This document shows, in pieces, positions 16,277 to 23,620 of a stretch of 33,089 nt of DNA. The translations under genes were made by a program, and so were the position numbers. The stretch is from an uncultured Bacilli bacterium (GTDB lineage Bacteria; Bacillota_I; Bacilli_A; RF39; UBA660): assembly GCA_934099115.1 (NCBI GenBank), contig CAKOPK010000012.1, positions 1 through 33,089 of the forward strand, given 5' to 3'. How positions within the stretch are numbered: the first letter of the stretch is position 1; the number at the start of each line of letters is the position of its first letter. The notes under the pieces were generated by a model. It was not told the origin of the DNA, did not search any database, and saw nothing but the letters and a program-made list of their open reading frames with translations.

Positions 16277-16350
16277 TGGTGCTGAATGACTGAATTGAAC
16301 AGTCCTCTGATGCTTACCATGCATCTGTTTTACCACTAAACTAAATCAGC
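16277..16350 (-). tRNA. tRNA-Thr(GGT)
   Basis: The 74-nt gene folds as a standard cloverleaf. The D stem is GTTT/AAAC. The anticodon stem GATGC/GCATC encloses loop ATGGTAA, giving anticodon GGT. The T stem GACTG/CAGTC has loop TTCAATT, and CCA is encoded after discriminator A. The acceptor stem GCTGATT/ATTCAGC has one T-T mismatch at pair 6-67. The anticodon reads ACC and ACU. Confidence 0.88.
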
Positions 16351-16358
16351 ATAACCAC

Positions 16359-16387
16359 ATTATAACAAATATTTATAAGTTTTACAA
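16359..16387 (-). promoter_or_regulatory. Promoter of tRNA-Thr
   Basis: On the minus strand TTGTAA (16382-16387) and TATAAT (16359-16364) are separated by 17 bp, ending 8 bp before the tRNA 5' end. Confidence 0.75.
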
Positions 16388-16394
16388 CGAATAA

Positions 16395-17030
16395 CTAACT
16401 GTTTTCGTTCTTTTTTAATACTTCATTATCTCTTACAGAAACTACTTTTGTACCTGCTATAATATCATGTAAACCACGATTATCTTTATTAAATAAAATC
16501 ATCGCAAATATAACTAATAATAAAGTTTGATTACATATAGAAGCAATCTGATATATCATAAAATAAGTATCTTTATTAAAACATAAAGCTATTAAAGTAA
16601 CAATATACATTATTACTCCATTTAAGATAAAAGCTCTTAAAAAATAATGAATTGGTTTAAGTTCTCTATCTTCTTTATTACTAACAATCTTAATACCCAT
16701 AAGCTTCTTACCTAAAGTTTGACCCTTAGTAATTGTAACAAATCCTCCATAATATAAGAATACAATAATTATATTACCAATGATATATACATATCCACTT
16801 TTATTTAAAGAATAAGCTATATCTTTAGTTTCATTTGTAAACTCTTCTTGATTAATTTCATTATTCATGTAACGATTAAGTACTTCTTCATATTGCTCAT
16901 TATACTTAGAATATTCATCATATTTAGGATTTATAAACTTCATAACAGGTAAAACCATTACAAAAAGCATAATAACAAATAAATCAATGATATAAGCCCC
17001 TATTCTTTTCATAACTAAATTTTCTTTCAA
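16395..17030 (-). CDS. RDD-family membrane protein
   Basis: This 211-residue integral membrane protein has the RDD layout. An N-terminal R-x-G-A-Y-I-I-D segment (KRIGAYIIDLFVIML) is followed by a loop and a second membrane span. GGFVTITKGQTLGKKLMGIKIV comes next, then two more spans and the closing DNRGLHDIIAGTKVV motif. RDD proteins are poorly defined; some are linked to ion exchange. The start is read as TTG at 17030 because GGAGTGAT lies at ideal distance, whereas the later ATG six codons in has no SD. It is divergent from the M18 peptidase. Confidence 0.85.
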   Translation of the reverse strand: MKENLVMKRIGAYIIDLFVIMLFVMVLPVMKFINPKYDEYSKYNEQYEEVLNRYMNNEINQEEFTNETKDIAYSLNKSGYVYIIGNIIIVFLYYGGFVTITKGQTLGKKLMGIKIVSNKEDRELKPIHYFLRAFILNGVIMYIVTLIALCFNKDTYFMIYQIASICNQTLLLVIFAMILFNKDNRGLHDIIAGTKVVSVRDNEVLKKNENS

Positions 17031-17132
17031 AATATCACTCCTTATATTTAATTATATTATTATTTATATCCCTTGTAAAGATGAAAAATGAATGAAAATA
17101 AAAGAACAAGACATAATAAAAAAGGTGATTAC

Positions 17133-18401
17133 ATGAATAACTTTAATAAAGAATTACTAGACTTTTTAAACAAAGGAACATGTTCCTTTACAAGTATTTT
17201 AGAAATCGAAAAAATACTAAAAGAAGATGGTTTTGTAGCTTTAGAAGAAAATAAAAAGTGGCAACTTTCTAATAATAAATACTATGTAATTAGAAATAAT
17301 GCATCTATAATAGCTTTTATTTTACCCAAAAATAATATAGAACAATTTAAGATTGTTTGTACTCATTGTGATATGCCAAGTCTCATGATTAAACCAAATC
17401 CTGGATTTTATGAAAATGGTTATTGCAAATTAAATGTAGCTCCATATGGAGGCTTACTAAACTATGGTTTTATGGATAGACCAATGGGCATTGCCGGAAG
17501 AATTATTTTAAAAAAAGAACATAAACTAGCTATTAATATAGTAGATACCCAAACTCCTGTTGCTATCATTCCTAGTATTGCTATCCATCAAAATGATAAA
17601 GCAAATAGTAATTTAGATTTAAACACAGAAGTAGATTTAATACCCATTTATTCTAGCAATAAAGATGAAACTGTCGAAAAATTTTTTAAAAATATTTTTA
17701 AAACAGAAGAAAATATTATAGACCATGAATTATATTTATATAACAGTGAAAGTGCTAAAATCTTAAATAATGAATTTATAGCTAGCCCTAGAATTGATAA
17801 TCTAACTTGTACATATGCTGCTATAAAAGCTTTTAAAGATGCCCATAATACAAACTCTATAAATTGTTTAGCAGTCTTTAATAGTGAAGAGATTGGTTCT
17901 AATACCATTGATGGAGCAGATTCTAATTTTCTAATTGATACTCTAAAAAAAATATGTAAAGAAAAAGAATTAAACTTAGAAATATCTCTAGCAAATTCTA
18001 TCATCTTAAGCGCGGATAATACCCATGCCAGACATCCTAATCATGATAATTTATCTGACCACACAAATACTCCTTCTCTAAACAGTGGTGTTTTAATAAT
18101 GCGAGAAATGAACGTAACATCAACCAGTATCAGTGGTTCTTTATTTAAAGAAATATGTCTGAAAAATAATATTCCCTGCTCTTACTATACATCTAGAAAT
18201 GATTTTGCTACAGGAAGTACACAATCCGGAGCATCCTTAAGACATTTAAGTATTCATTCCCTAGATATAGGCTTACCTATGCTTGCTATGCATTCTGGTT
18301 TAGAACTAATTGGATTAAAAGATACCTATCTTTTATTTGAAGCACTAAAAAAAACTTATGAAACAAATTTTACTTTTAAAAATAATAATATTTCTTTTTA
18401 A
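17133..18401 (+). CDS. M18-family metalloaminopeptidase
   Basis: This cytosolic zinc aminopeptidase (422 aa) of the aspartyl aminopeptidase/ApeB family removes N-terminal residues from peptides. Metal and catalytic motifs appear in order: IVCTHCDMPSLMIKPNP (His), APYGGLLNYGFMDRPMGIAGRI, SPRIDNLTCTYAAI (Asp), FNSEEIGSNTIDGADS (Glu-Glu), LSADNTHARHPNH (Asp) and LPMLAMHSGLEL (His). The start at 17133 has AAAGGTGAT at good distance. The upstream in-frame ATG at 17088 adds 15 charged residues without an SD. The gene is followed 35 bp later by the DUF2974 gene. Confidence 0.9.
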   Translation: MNNFNKELLDFLNKGTCSFTSILEIEKILKEDGFVALEENKKWQLSNNKYYVIRNNASIIAFILPKNNIEQFKIVCTHCDMPSLMIKPNPGFYENGYCKLNVAPYGGLLNYGFMDRPMGIAGRIILKKEHKLAINIVDTQTPVAIIPSIAIHQNDKANSNLDLNTEVDLIPIYSSNKDETVEKFFKNIFKTEENIIDHELYLYNSESAKILNNEFIASPRIDNLTCTYAAIKAFKDAHNTNSINCLAVFNSEEIGSNTIDGADSNFLIDTLKKICKEKELNLEISLANSIILSADNTHARHPNHDNLSDHTNTPSLNSGVLIMREMNVTSTSISGSLFKEICLKNNIPCSYYTSRNDFATGSTQSGASLRHLSIHSLDIGLPMLAMHSGLELIGLKDTYLLFEALKKTYETNFTFKNNNISF

Positions 18402-18436
18402 AAATATGTTATAATAAAAGTACTAGGAGAATTGAT

Positions 18437-19465
18437 ATGAATATAATTGGATATATTAAAAAACATGCAAATAATTCTTTTCAAGAATTTCCTTTTACAG
18501 AAGTAGATAATCTTATCTTATCTTTACTACCCTACTTAAATCTAACCGATATCGTAACAACTAAAAAAATAACCATTAAAGATGCAAATAAATTATATTT
18601 AGAAAAAAAAGAATTTGAAAGAGGAATATTTAACGGAAATACAAAAGACATGTTTAATCTTTTAGCTAAAACAAATAGATATAGTAATATTTTATTATAC
18701 AATTATGTCCGTGTTATCAACGATGAGATGCAATTTGGTGCTATTACTTGTAAATTACCCAACAAATTAACCTATATTGCTTTCGCCGGAACAGACTCTT
18801 CTATCGTTGGTTGGGAAGAAGATTTTAAACTAGCCTACCTATACCCCGGAACAAGTCAAAAATACGCTGCAAATTATTTAAAAAGAACCATTGGCTTATT
18901 TGAAAAGAATATAATTGTTGGAGGCCACTCAAAAGGAGGAAATCTTGCTATTGCAAGTGTAATGCTTAATAAGAGACGAATTAAAAATAAAATAAAGAAT
19001 ATTTATAATAATGATGGTCCCGGATTTTTAAAAGAGCAAATTGAAAGTAAAGAATATAAAGCAATTGATAATAAAATAAAGATGTATGTTCCTAAAGATA
19101 GTATTATTGGAATGCTTTTATATCATACAGACAATTATACAGTAGTAAAAGCAAAAGGTATTAACATTTTACAACATGATGCCTTTAACTGGATGTGTAA
19201 CGAAACTGGTTTTATATTAGATAAACAAACAAATCGTAGTAAAAATCTAGAAAAAAAACTAACCAAAAAATTAGAAGAATTACCAATCCCTAAACGTACT
19301 CTCTTAGTTAAAAATCTTTTCTTAATCTTTAAAATAAATAAAATAAAAGACACAAAAGATATTAAAATAAAAAACTTATTTAATCTAATAAAAAGCTTTC
19401 AAGGATTAGACCCTGAAACTAAAAATCTCTTAACAGAGTTTATGCTTATCTTATTTATTAAATAA
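18437..19465 (+). CDS. DUF2974 (Mbeg1-like) lipase-like alpha/beta hydrolase
   Basis: This 342-residue cytosolic protein has the features of the DUF2974/Mbeg1-like family. An N-terminal TEVDNLILSLLPYLNLTDIV segment is followed by AFAGTDSSIVGWEEDFKLAY and the nucleophile elbow GGHSKGGNLAIASV (Ser in G-H-S-K-G), then NNDGPGF. These place it in the alpha/beta hydrolase fold; a substrate is not known for this family. The C-terminal 90 residues are Lys- and Leu-rich and probably helical. AGGAGA precedes the ATG, and a TATAAT at 18410-18415 suggests its own promoter in addition to read-through from the M18 gene. Confidence 0.85.
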   Translation: MNIIGYIKKHANNSFQEFPFTEVDNLILSLLPYLNLTDIVTTKKITIKDANKLYLEKKEFERGIFNGNTKDMFNLLAKTNRYSNILLYNYVRVINDEMQFGAITCKLPNKLTYIAFAGTDSSIVGWEEDFKLAYLYPGTSQKYAANYLKRTIGLFEKNIIVGGHSKGGNLAIASVMLNKRRIKNKIKNIYNNDGPGFLKEQIESKEYKAIDNKIKMYVPKDSIIGMLLYHTDNYTVVKAKGINILQHDAFNWMCNETGFILDKQTNRSKNLEKKLTKKLEELPIPKRTLLVKNLFLIFKINKIKDTKDIKIKNLFNLIKSFQGLDPETKNLLTEFMLILFIK

Positions 19466-19473
19466 GTTTTTTT
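19450..19473. terminator. Terminator between convergent genes
   Basis: CTTATTT (19450-19456) pairs with AAATAAG (19460-19466), followed by a 7-base T run. It overlaps the stop of the DUF2974 gene, and the convergent DUF1848 gene ends 6 bp away. Confidence 0.7.
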
Positions 19474-20356
19474 ATTTTCGCACCTTTACCTCATCTGTTG
19501 AATCTATATGTCCAATTAATAAACTAGAATTTACTTCATGTTTTTTTCTATTCTTTATAATATCTTCTTCCTGAAAATTAGCATAGCAATACTTACATAA
19601 ATGACTACAAGTATTATAAGAGCCAATATCAACCATCTCAGTGCAATGACAATATGGGTTATTTCTCCCCTTCCAAGTCGGAAACTTTTTTCCAGTCAAG
19701 CTAAAAACTTTTTCTCTTGATACACAATCCTCTTTTAAGAACCCATATTCTTCTAAATTTTGATATTCACTACATGTTTGCACACTCATCCCATGTTCTT
19801 TAGCAATCCTACTAAAATTTTCCCCAATAATTCGAAAATCATCAGAATTAAAGTTCTTTATTAGTAAAACATCCATATTCTTCCAGACATTCTTATAATT
19901 ATTTATAAAAGAAACAATAATCTGTTTAACATATCCATCTAATAAAGTACAAAGTTTATTAAAAGCTTTAATATGATATTCTAAAGTATAAGTAGAATTA
20001 AGAAAAATAGGATCATATCTTAAATAAACATTATTTATTCCAACAATATTAGAAATAATTTTAATATCTTCTATAACCTGTTTTTTAGAAGGCACATTAG
20101 GTTCTATTAAAGAATTATACGATGTTAAAGTTACATGAAATAATATTGGCTGTTTTATATTTTTTAAATAAGATATAATAGGATGTGGATTTTTAGTACA
20201 AAAAACAATAAGATCAACATCTTTAAAATATATTCTACTAACTAATTTAGGATAGATAGGATTTCTAACATCAACAAATCCTGCTTCATATCTTTTTTTA
20301 AACCATTCTGAATAGAAAGCCACTATATCTGTTCTTCCACTAACATTCAAAATCAT
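19472..20356 (-). CDS. DUF1848-family protein with Cys-rich C-terminus
   Basis: This 294-residue protein starts MILNVSGRTDIVAFYSEWF, continues VDVRNPIYPKLVSRI and VFCTKNPHPI, and has VYLRYDPIFLN in the middle, as in DUF1848 proteins. The C-terminus carries a Cys cluster: NPYCHC, then NTCSHLCKYCYANF. The CxxxCxxC arrangement looks like a ligand set for an iron-sulfur cluster, reminiscent of radical SAM or photolyase-like proteins, but the reaction is unknown. It has a good SD (GAGGA) and appears to be monocistronic. Confidence 0.85.
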   Translation of the reverse strand: MILNVSGRTDIVAFYSEWFKKRYEAGFVDVRNPIYPKLVSRIYFKDVDLIVFCTKNPHPIISYLKNIKQPILFHVTLTSYNSLIEPNVPSKKQVIEDIKIISNIVGINNVYLRYDPIFLNSTYTLEYHIKAFNKLCTLLDGYVKQIIVSFINNYKNVWKNMDVLLIKNFNSDDFRIIGENFSRIAKEHGMSVQTCSEYQNLEEYGFLKEDCVSREKVFSLTGKKFPTWKGRNNPYCHCTEMVDIGSYNTCSHLCKYCYANFQEEDIIKNRKKHEVNSSLLIGHIDSTDEVKVRK

Positions 20357-20394
20357 AATAATCCTCTTTTCTAATAAATTTTATCATTAAGAAA

Positions 20395-20420
20395 GAAAAA
20401 AAGCAAAACCTAATTTTGCT
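20395..20420 (-). terminator. Terminator of the flavodoxin operon
   Basis: AGCAAAA (20402-20408) pairs with TTTTGCT (20414-20420) around 5 bases, and the minus strand continues in a T run. It starts just 3 bp after the flavodoxin stop. Confidence 0.85.
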
Positions 20421-20423
20421 AAT

Positions 20424-20900
20424 TTATAAACTATTTATCCATTTATTAATTTCTTCTAAACTTGTTACTAAATCATCTGTATAACTCTTAAAAACAATAT
20501 TCATTTCATTAGTAACAATGGAGTTAGGACATAATTCCTTAATTTCTTGAAAAGTTCTTCCTAGCCAACCTGCATTAGTAGCAAAAGGAATAATCTTCTT
20601 TCCTCTTAAATCATTCTCCTTTAAAAAAGTCCTTATAACCGGCGGAATACTGTACCACCAAACACCAAATCCAAGTATAATTTCATCATATTTACTAAAA
20701 TCAACATTAAATTTTTCTATTTCAACAGTTTTAGAAAAATTACTTGTATTTTGTTCTTCTTCCACTACTTTATCATAATCAGTTGAATAAGGAACAATAG
20801 GATTAAGCTTTAATACTTCAACCGGTATCTTATCTAAAATTAAATTTACTATTTTCTCAGTATGACCAGAATAAGTAAAATAAACAACTAATTTATTCAT
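20424..20900 (-). CDS. Flavodoxin-like protein
   Basis: This 158-residue protein has the short-chain flavodoxin fold. VVYFTYSGHTEKI is the FMN phosphate-binding loop. YDEIILGFGVWWYSIPPVIRTFL contains the usual aromatic flavin-binding loop, and IIPFATNAGWLGRTFQEIKELCPN follows. It probably binds FMN and serves as an NAD(P)H-linked reductase or electron carrier in a stress response. The start at 20900 is chosen because GGTGAT sits 5 bases upstream inside the preceding CMD gene, whose stop codon overlaps this start. An upstream GTG/ATG lies on the SD itself. The pair is controlled by a MerR-type promoter at 21237-21267. Confidence 0.87.
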   Translation of the reverse strand: MNKLVVYFTYSGHTEKIVNLILDKIPVEVLKLNPIVPYSTDYDKVVEEEQNTSNFSKTVEIEKFNVDFSKYDEIILGFGVWWYSIPPVIRTFLKENDLRGKKIIPFATNAGWLGRTFQEIKELCPNSIVTNEMNIVFKSYTDDLVTSLEEINKWINSL

Positions 20901-21219
20901 TTTTATCACCATAAACTTCTTCTATAAGAGGAAATGTACTCCAAGCCTTAGCCCAACCAGTATAAAAAGCTAAATGCGTAACTATTTCAACTACTTCTTC
21001 TTTTGTTATGCCATGTTCTTTTCCTAAAGCAATATGACTTTTTAACTGGGGATATAATCACTGAGCCATCAATGCACTAATTGTAATCATGCTTCTATCT
21101 CATAAAGATAATTTATCTTCTCTACTCCATACTTCTCCAAATAAAACATCATCATTAAGTTCTGCAAATTTAGGAGCAATATCCCCTAAAATATTTCTTC
21201 CTGCCGTTTGTTTTTTCAT
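20893..21219 (-). pseudogene. Carboxymuconolactone decarboxylase-like gene with two in-frame UGA codons
   Basis: Reading from the ATG at 21219 gives a 108-codon frame with no frameshift: MKKQTAGRNILGDIAPKF, then DVLFGEVWSREDKLSL, stop, DRSMITISALMAQ, stop, LYPQLKSHIALGKEHG and VTHLAFYTGWAKAWSTFPL. This is a CMD/AhpD-like fold protein of the type that lacks the AhpD cysteines. The stops are UGA at codons 40 (21100-21102) and 54 (21058-21060). Family consensus, as I recall it, has Arg and Gly there, which fits single first-position substitutions (AGA/CGA and GGA to TGA). Everything else, including the overlap with flavodoxin, is intact, so the loss is recent, or the sequence is wrong, or UGA is read through. 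Confidence 0.82.
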
Positions 21220-21236
21220 AAATACCACCCAACTCT

Positions 21237-21267
21237 AATATACCACTTAGACCTAACTCCAAGTCAA
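21237..21267 (-). promoter_or_regulatory. MerR-type promoter of the CMD-flavodoxin operon
   Basis: On the minus strand TTGACT (21262-21267) and TATATT (21237-21242) are separated by 19 bp, the long spacer typical of MerR-family activators. An imperfect dyad, CTTGGAGTTAGGTCTAAG (21246-21263), fills the spacer. No MerR regulator gene is in the window. Confidence 0.7.
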
Positions 21268-21270
21268 GTA

Positions 21271-22374
21271 TTATTTTTCTTCTTCTTTTAAATGAACAGT
21301 ACTAATATAAGAAAAACCAAATAAATAATCTGCAAAATGTTTCTTTTTAAATAAAAATAAAAGGAAATGGATAATATAAAATAGAAATAAAAAGAGACAA
21401 ACTAATAAAGCATAAAATACCCTATTAGATAAACTAGAATTACTGAAATACATTAAAAAATAAACAAATAATCCCCAAGGCATAATAAAATAATAAAAAT
21501 AAAGAAAACAAATTCTAAGCAAATTAAAAATAAATCCATATCTTTTATAAACCATCTTTAAATTTAAAAACTTCATTCCTAAAGTACTCATCCCATTAAT
21601 AAATGGAATAATTCCATAATAGAAAAAGAATACTATATAAAATAAATAAGAAATAGAAGAAAAGAACAAATAACAAAAGAAATAAATAGCCAAGAAAATA
21701 ACAAAATCAAGAAAGAAAGCCGTAATTCTTTTAAATCCACTAACATTCATTCCTAATTGATAAGCTTCTTCATCAATTAAATCTCTAGATGGTAAATATT
21801 TTTCTATAGCTCCAAAAAGAAAATAACCTATTGTACCTCCTAAAGTATTTAATATTAAATCATCAACATCACATAAACGATATGGCTTTGGATAAATAAA
21901 ATATAAACCTGAAAGTTGTGTTAATTCAAAGAATAAACTAAGAAAAAAACTTAAAAGAATTGTTTTCTTAAGACTACACTTAAAATAATAACGAAGGTAC
22001 ATACCAAAAGGTATAGTAATAAGTATATTAAAGAAAGCCGTATAAAAACATGGTTCTTTTAGTGCTATTAAATAAGTACTAGGTTTATTCCAAACAAATG
22101 ATGTTTCTTTAATAAAATCTATTAAAAACTTAAACGGAATAAAATTAATAAACGGTCCCTTATTATTAATAACACTAGAAAACTTAGGAAGTGGTAATAT
22201 AACTAAAAAATAAATAACTAATAAATATAAAATAAATGTATAAATAATAAATGTTCTAAACTTATGAATAGAGCCATATTTATGATACATAATTAATATA
22301 AAAGGAATTGTAATAAAAAAAGACAAAAAAGGAAAAACCAAAAATGCGGTTTTAATTGATACTAAATAACCCAT
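21271..22374 (-). CDS. VanZ-like / RDD fusion membrane protein
   Basis: This 367-residue, very hydrophobic protein joins two membrane modules. The N-terminal half is VanZ-like, with spans plus PFINFIPFKFL, FELTQLSG and the signature CDVDDLILNTLGGTIGYFLF. The C-terminal half is RDD-like: SGFKRITAFFLDFVIFLA, MSTLGMKFLNLKMVYKRYG and FADYLFGFSYIST at the end. VanZ proteins can raise resistance to lipoglycopeptides, and RDD function is unclear, so a role at the envelope is the most that can be said. The start at 22374 has GGAGG at 7 bases; an in-frame start 11 codons upstream lacks this. It lies just upstream of the CMD-flavodoxin promoter. Confidence 0.85.
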   Translation of the reverse strand: MGYLVSIKTAFLVFPFLSFFITIPFILIMYHKYGSIHKFRTFIIYTFILYLLVIYFLVILPLPKFSSVINNKGPFINFIPFKFLIDFIKETSFVWNKPSTYLIALKEPCFYTAFFNILITIPFGMYLRYYFKCSLKKTILLSFFLSLFFELTQLSGLYFIYPKPYRLCDVDDLILNTLGGTIGYFLFGAIEKYLPSRDLIDEEAYQLGMNVSGFKRITAFFLDFVIFLAIYFFCYLFFSSISYLFYIVFFFYYGIIPFINGMSTLGMKFLNLKMVYKRYGFIFNLLRICFLYFYYFIMPWGLFVYFLMYFSNSSLSNRVFYALLVCLFLFLFYIIHFLLFLFKKKHFADYLFGFSYISTVHLKEEEK

Positions 22375-22438
22375 ATAATCCTCCATCCAAAGAGAATTAT
22401 AACACAAAAATAATTATTTTTATCTTACAATTTTGTCA

Positions 22439-23404
22439 CTAATAAATACTCTTTTTATTTAAAATAATAAATACTAAAACCACTAAAATTACATAAATAT
22501 ATTCTTTTCTAAAATTAAAATTAATAGTTGTTTTATCTTCTTCAGCCAAAGTTTGTTCTTCCATTTTACTCACTTCTACTGGAATTTCATAGTTCAAATC
22601 TAAATAATCAATTAAAGTTAAAGTATCAAGAACATTATAATAATCATTATTAATTCTATCCCCTTTTAAAGTAATAAGAAGCAATTCATGATTATCTTTT
22701 TTTATTAAAGAAGACATACAAAGTCCAGCATTAGAAGTATTCCCTGTTTTACTACCAAGAATTCTAGATAAATCTAAATTCATATATTTATTATATAAAT
22801 CTAATGTAGAATTTACAACCAATCCATTCTTTAAAGTATATTCTCTAGTTGTATATACTTCTCGAAACGTTTCATTCTTTAAAGCTTGCATCAAAATAAT
22901 TAAAACATCTTTAGCAGTACTATAATGTTCTTTATTATCAAGTCCAATTGTATTCATAAAATGGGTATTGGACAGTCCTAAACTTATAGCAAGTTCATTC
23001 ATTTTACCAACAAAAGTTGCAACATCACCAGTAGTAGCATACGCTAAAGCTTGTGCTGCATCTGCTCCACTAGGTAATATTGTCGCATATAATAAATCTC
23101 GAAACGTAACAACATCCCCTGCTTTTAAACCTGCAACAGAAGCATTCCAATAAATTCCTCTAAGCATAGAACTGGTAATTACTACATCTTTATCTAAATC
23201 ATCACAATTTTCTAAAGCAGTTAATACAGTCATAATCTTTGTAAGACTTGCAATACTAATAACTTCTAGACTGTTCTTTTCTATAATCTCTTCATTACTA
23301 GTTAAATCATAAACAATCGCATATTGTGAATGAATATCAGGCATTTCTAAAGCCCAAACATTAAAAGGAAATAATAACATTAAAAATAAAACAATTTTTT
23401 TCAT
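22439..23404 (-). CDS. dacA: D-alanyl-D-alanine carboxypeptidase (PBP5/DacA-like)
   Basis: This peptidase of the S11 family trims the terminal D-Ala of peptidoglycan stem peptides. At 321 aa it has a signal peptide (1-18, ending VWA) and the catalytic motif S53-L-T-K. The second motif is S112-G-A in place of the more common SGN, and the third is K219-T-G. A C-terminal hydrophobic segment (about 298-314) can serve as membrane anchor, where PBP5 would use an amphipathic helix; the large C-terminal beta domain is absent. GAGTGAT precedes the ATG. Confidence 0.9.
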   Translation of the reverse strand: MKKIVLFLMLLFPFNVWALEMPDIHSQYAIVYDLTSNEEIIEKNSLEVISIASLTKIMTVLTALENCDDLDKDVVITSSMLRGIYWNASVAGLKAGDVVTFRDLLYATILPSGADAAQALAYATTGDVATFVGKMNELAISLGLSNTHFMNTIGLDNKEHYSTAKDVLIILMQALKNETFREVYTTREYTLKNGLVVNSTLDLYNKYMNLDLSRILGSKTGNTSNAGLCMSSLIKKDNHELLLITLKGDRINNDYYNVLDTLTLIDYLDLNYEIPVEVSKMEEQTLAEEDKTTINFNFRKEYIYVILVVLVFIILNKKSIY

Positions 23405-23487
23405 AAGCGATCACTCTTCATTCATTATATCAAAAACTATAAAATAAATATAGATTAATTTAATAAACTGTAGTAAAATAAAAATAT

Positions 23488-23564
23488 GTCCTCGTAGCTC
23501 AGTAGGATAGAGCGCTCGCCTCCTAAGCGATAGGTCGTTGGTTCGATTCCAATCGAGGACGCCA
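23488..23564 (+). tRNA. tRNA-Arg(CCT)
   Basis: This 77-nt cloverleaf has acceptor GTCCTCG/CGAGGAC, D stem GCTC/GAGC, anticodon loop CTCCTAA with anticodon CCT, T stem with GGTTCGATTCC, discriminator G and an encoded CCA. The outermost anticodon-stem pair (27-43) is C-T, a mismatch. It reads the AGG codon. Confidence 0.95.
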
Positions 23565-23582
23565 TTTAATTGCATTCAAAAA

Positions 23583-23606
23583 CCTAGTCATCGACTAGGC
23601 TTTTTT
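23583..23606. terminator. Bidirectional terminator of tRNA-Arg and the surface protein gene
   Basis: CCTAGTC (23583-23589) pairs with GACTAGG (23593-23599) around a 3-base loop, with T runs on both strands. It ends the tRNA-Arg transcript and the convergent NPKTG protein transcript. Confidence 0.85.
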
Positions 23607-23620
23607 AATAAGTTTTAATA

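Noticed and set aside
17648..18004. 118-codon minus-strand frame inside the M18 aminopeptidase gene
   Set aside because: It is a shadow of a gene with all its metal ligands in order, and it has no SD or recognisable domain.
20893..21219. UGA reassigned as a sense codon (Trp as in mycoplasmas, or Gly as in Absconditabacteria)
   Set aside because: Every long gene here reads through in the standard code with TGG for Trp. Two intact genes stop at TGA, although read-through there would add only a few codons. The two UGA codons fall at Arg- and Gly-like positions, so no single reassignment explains both.
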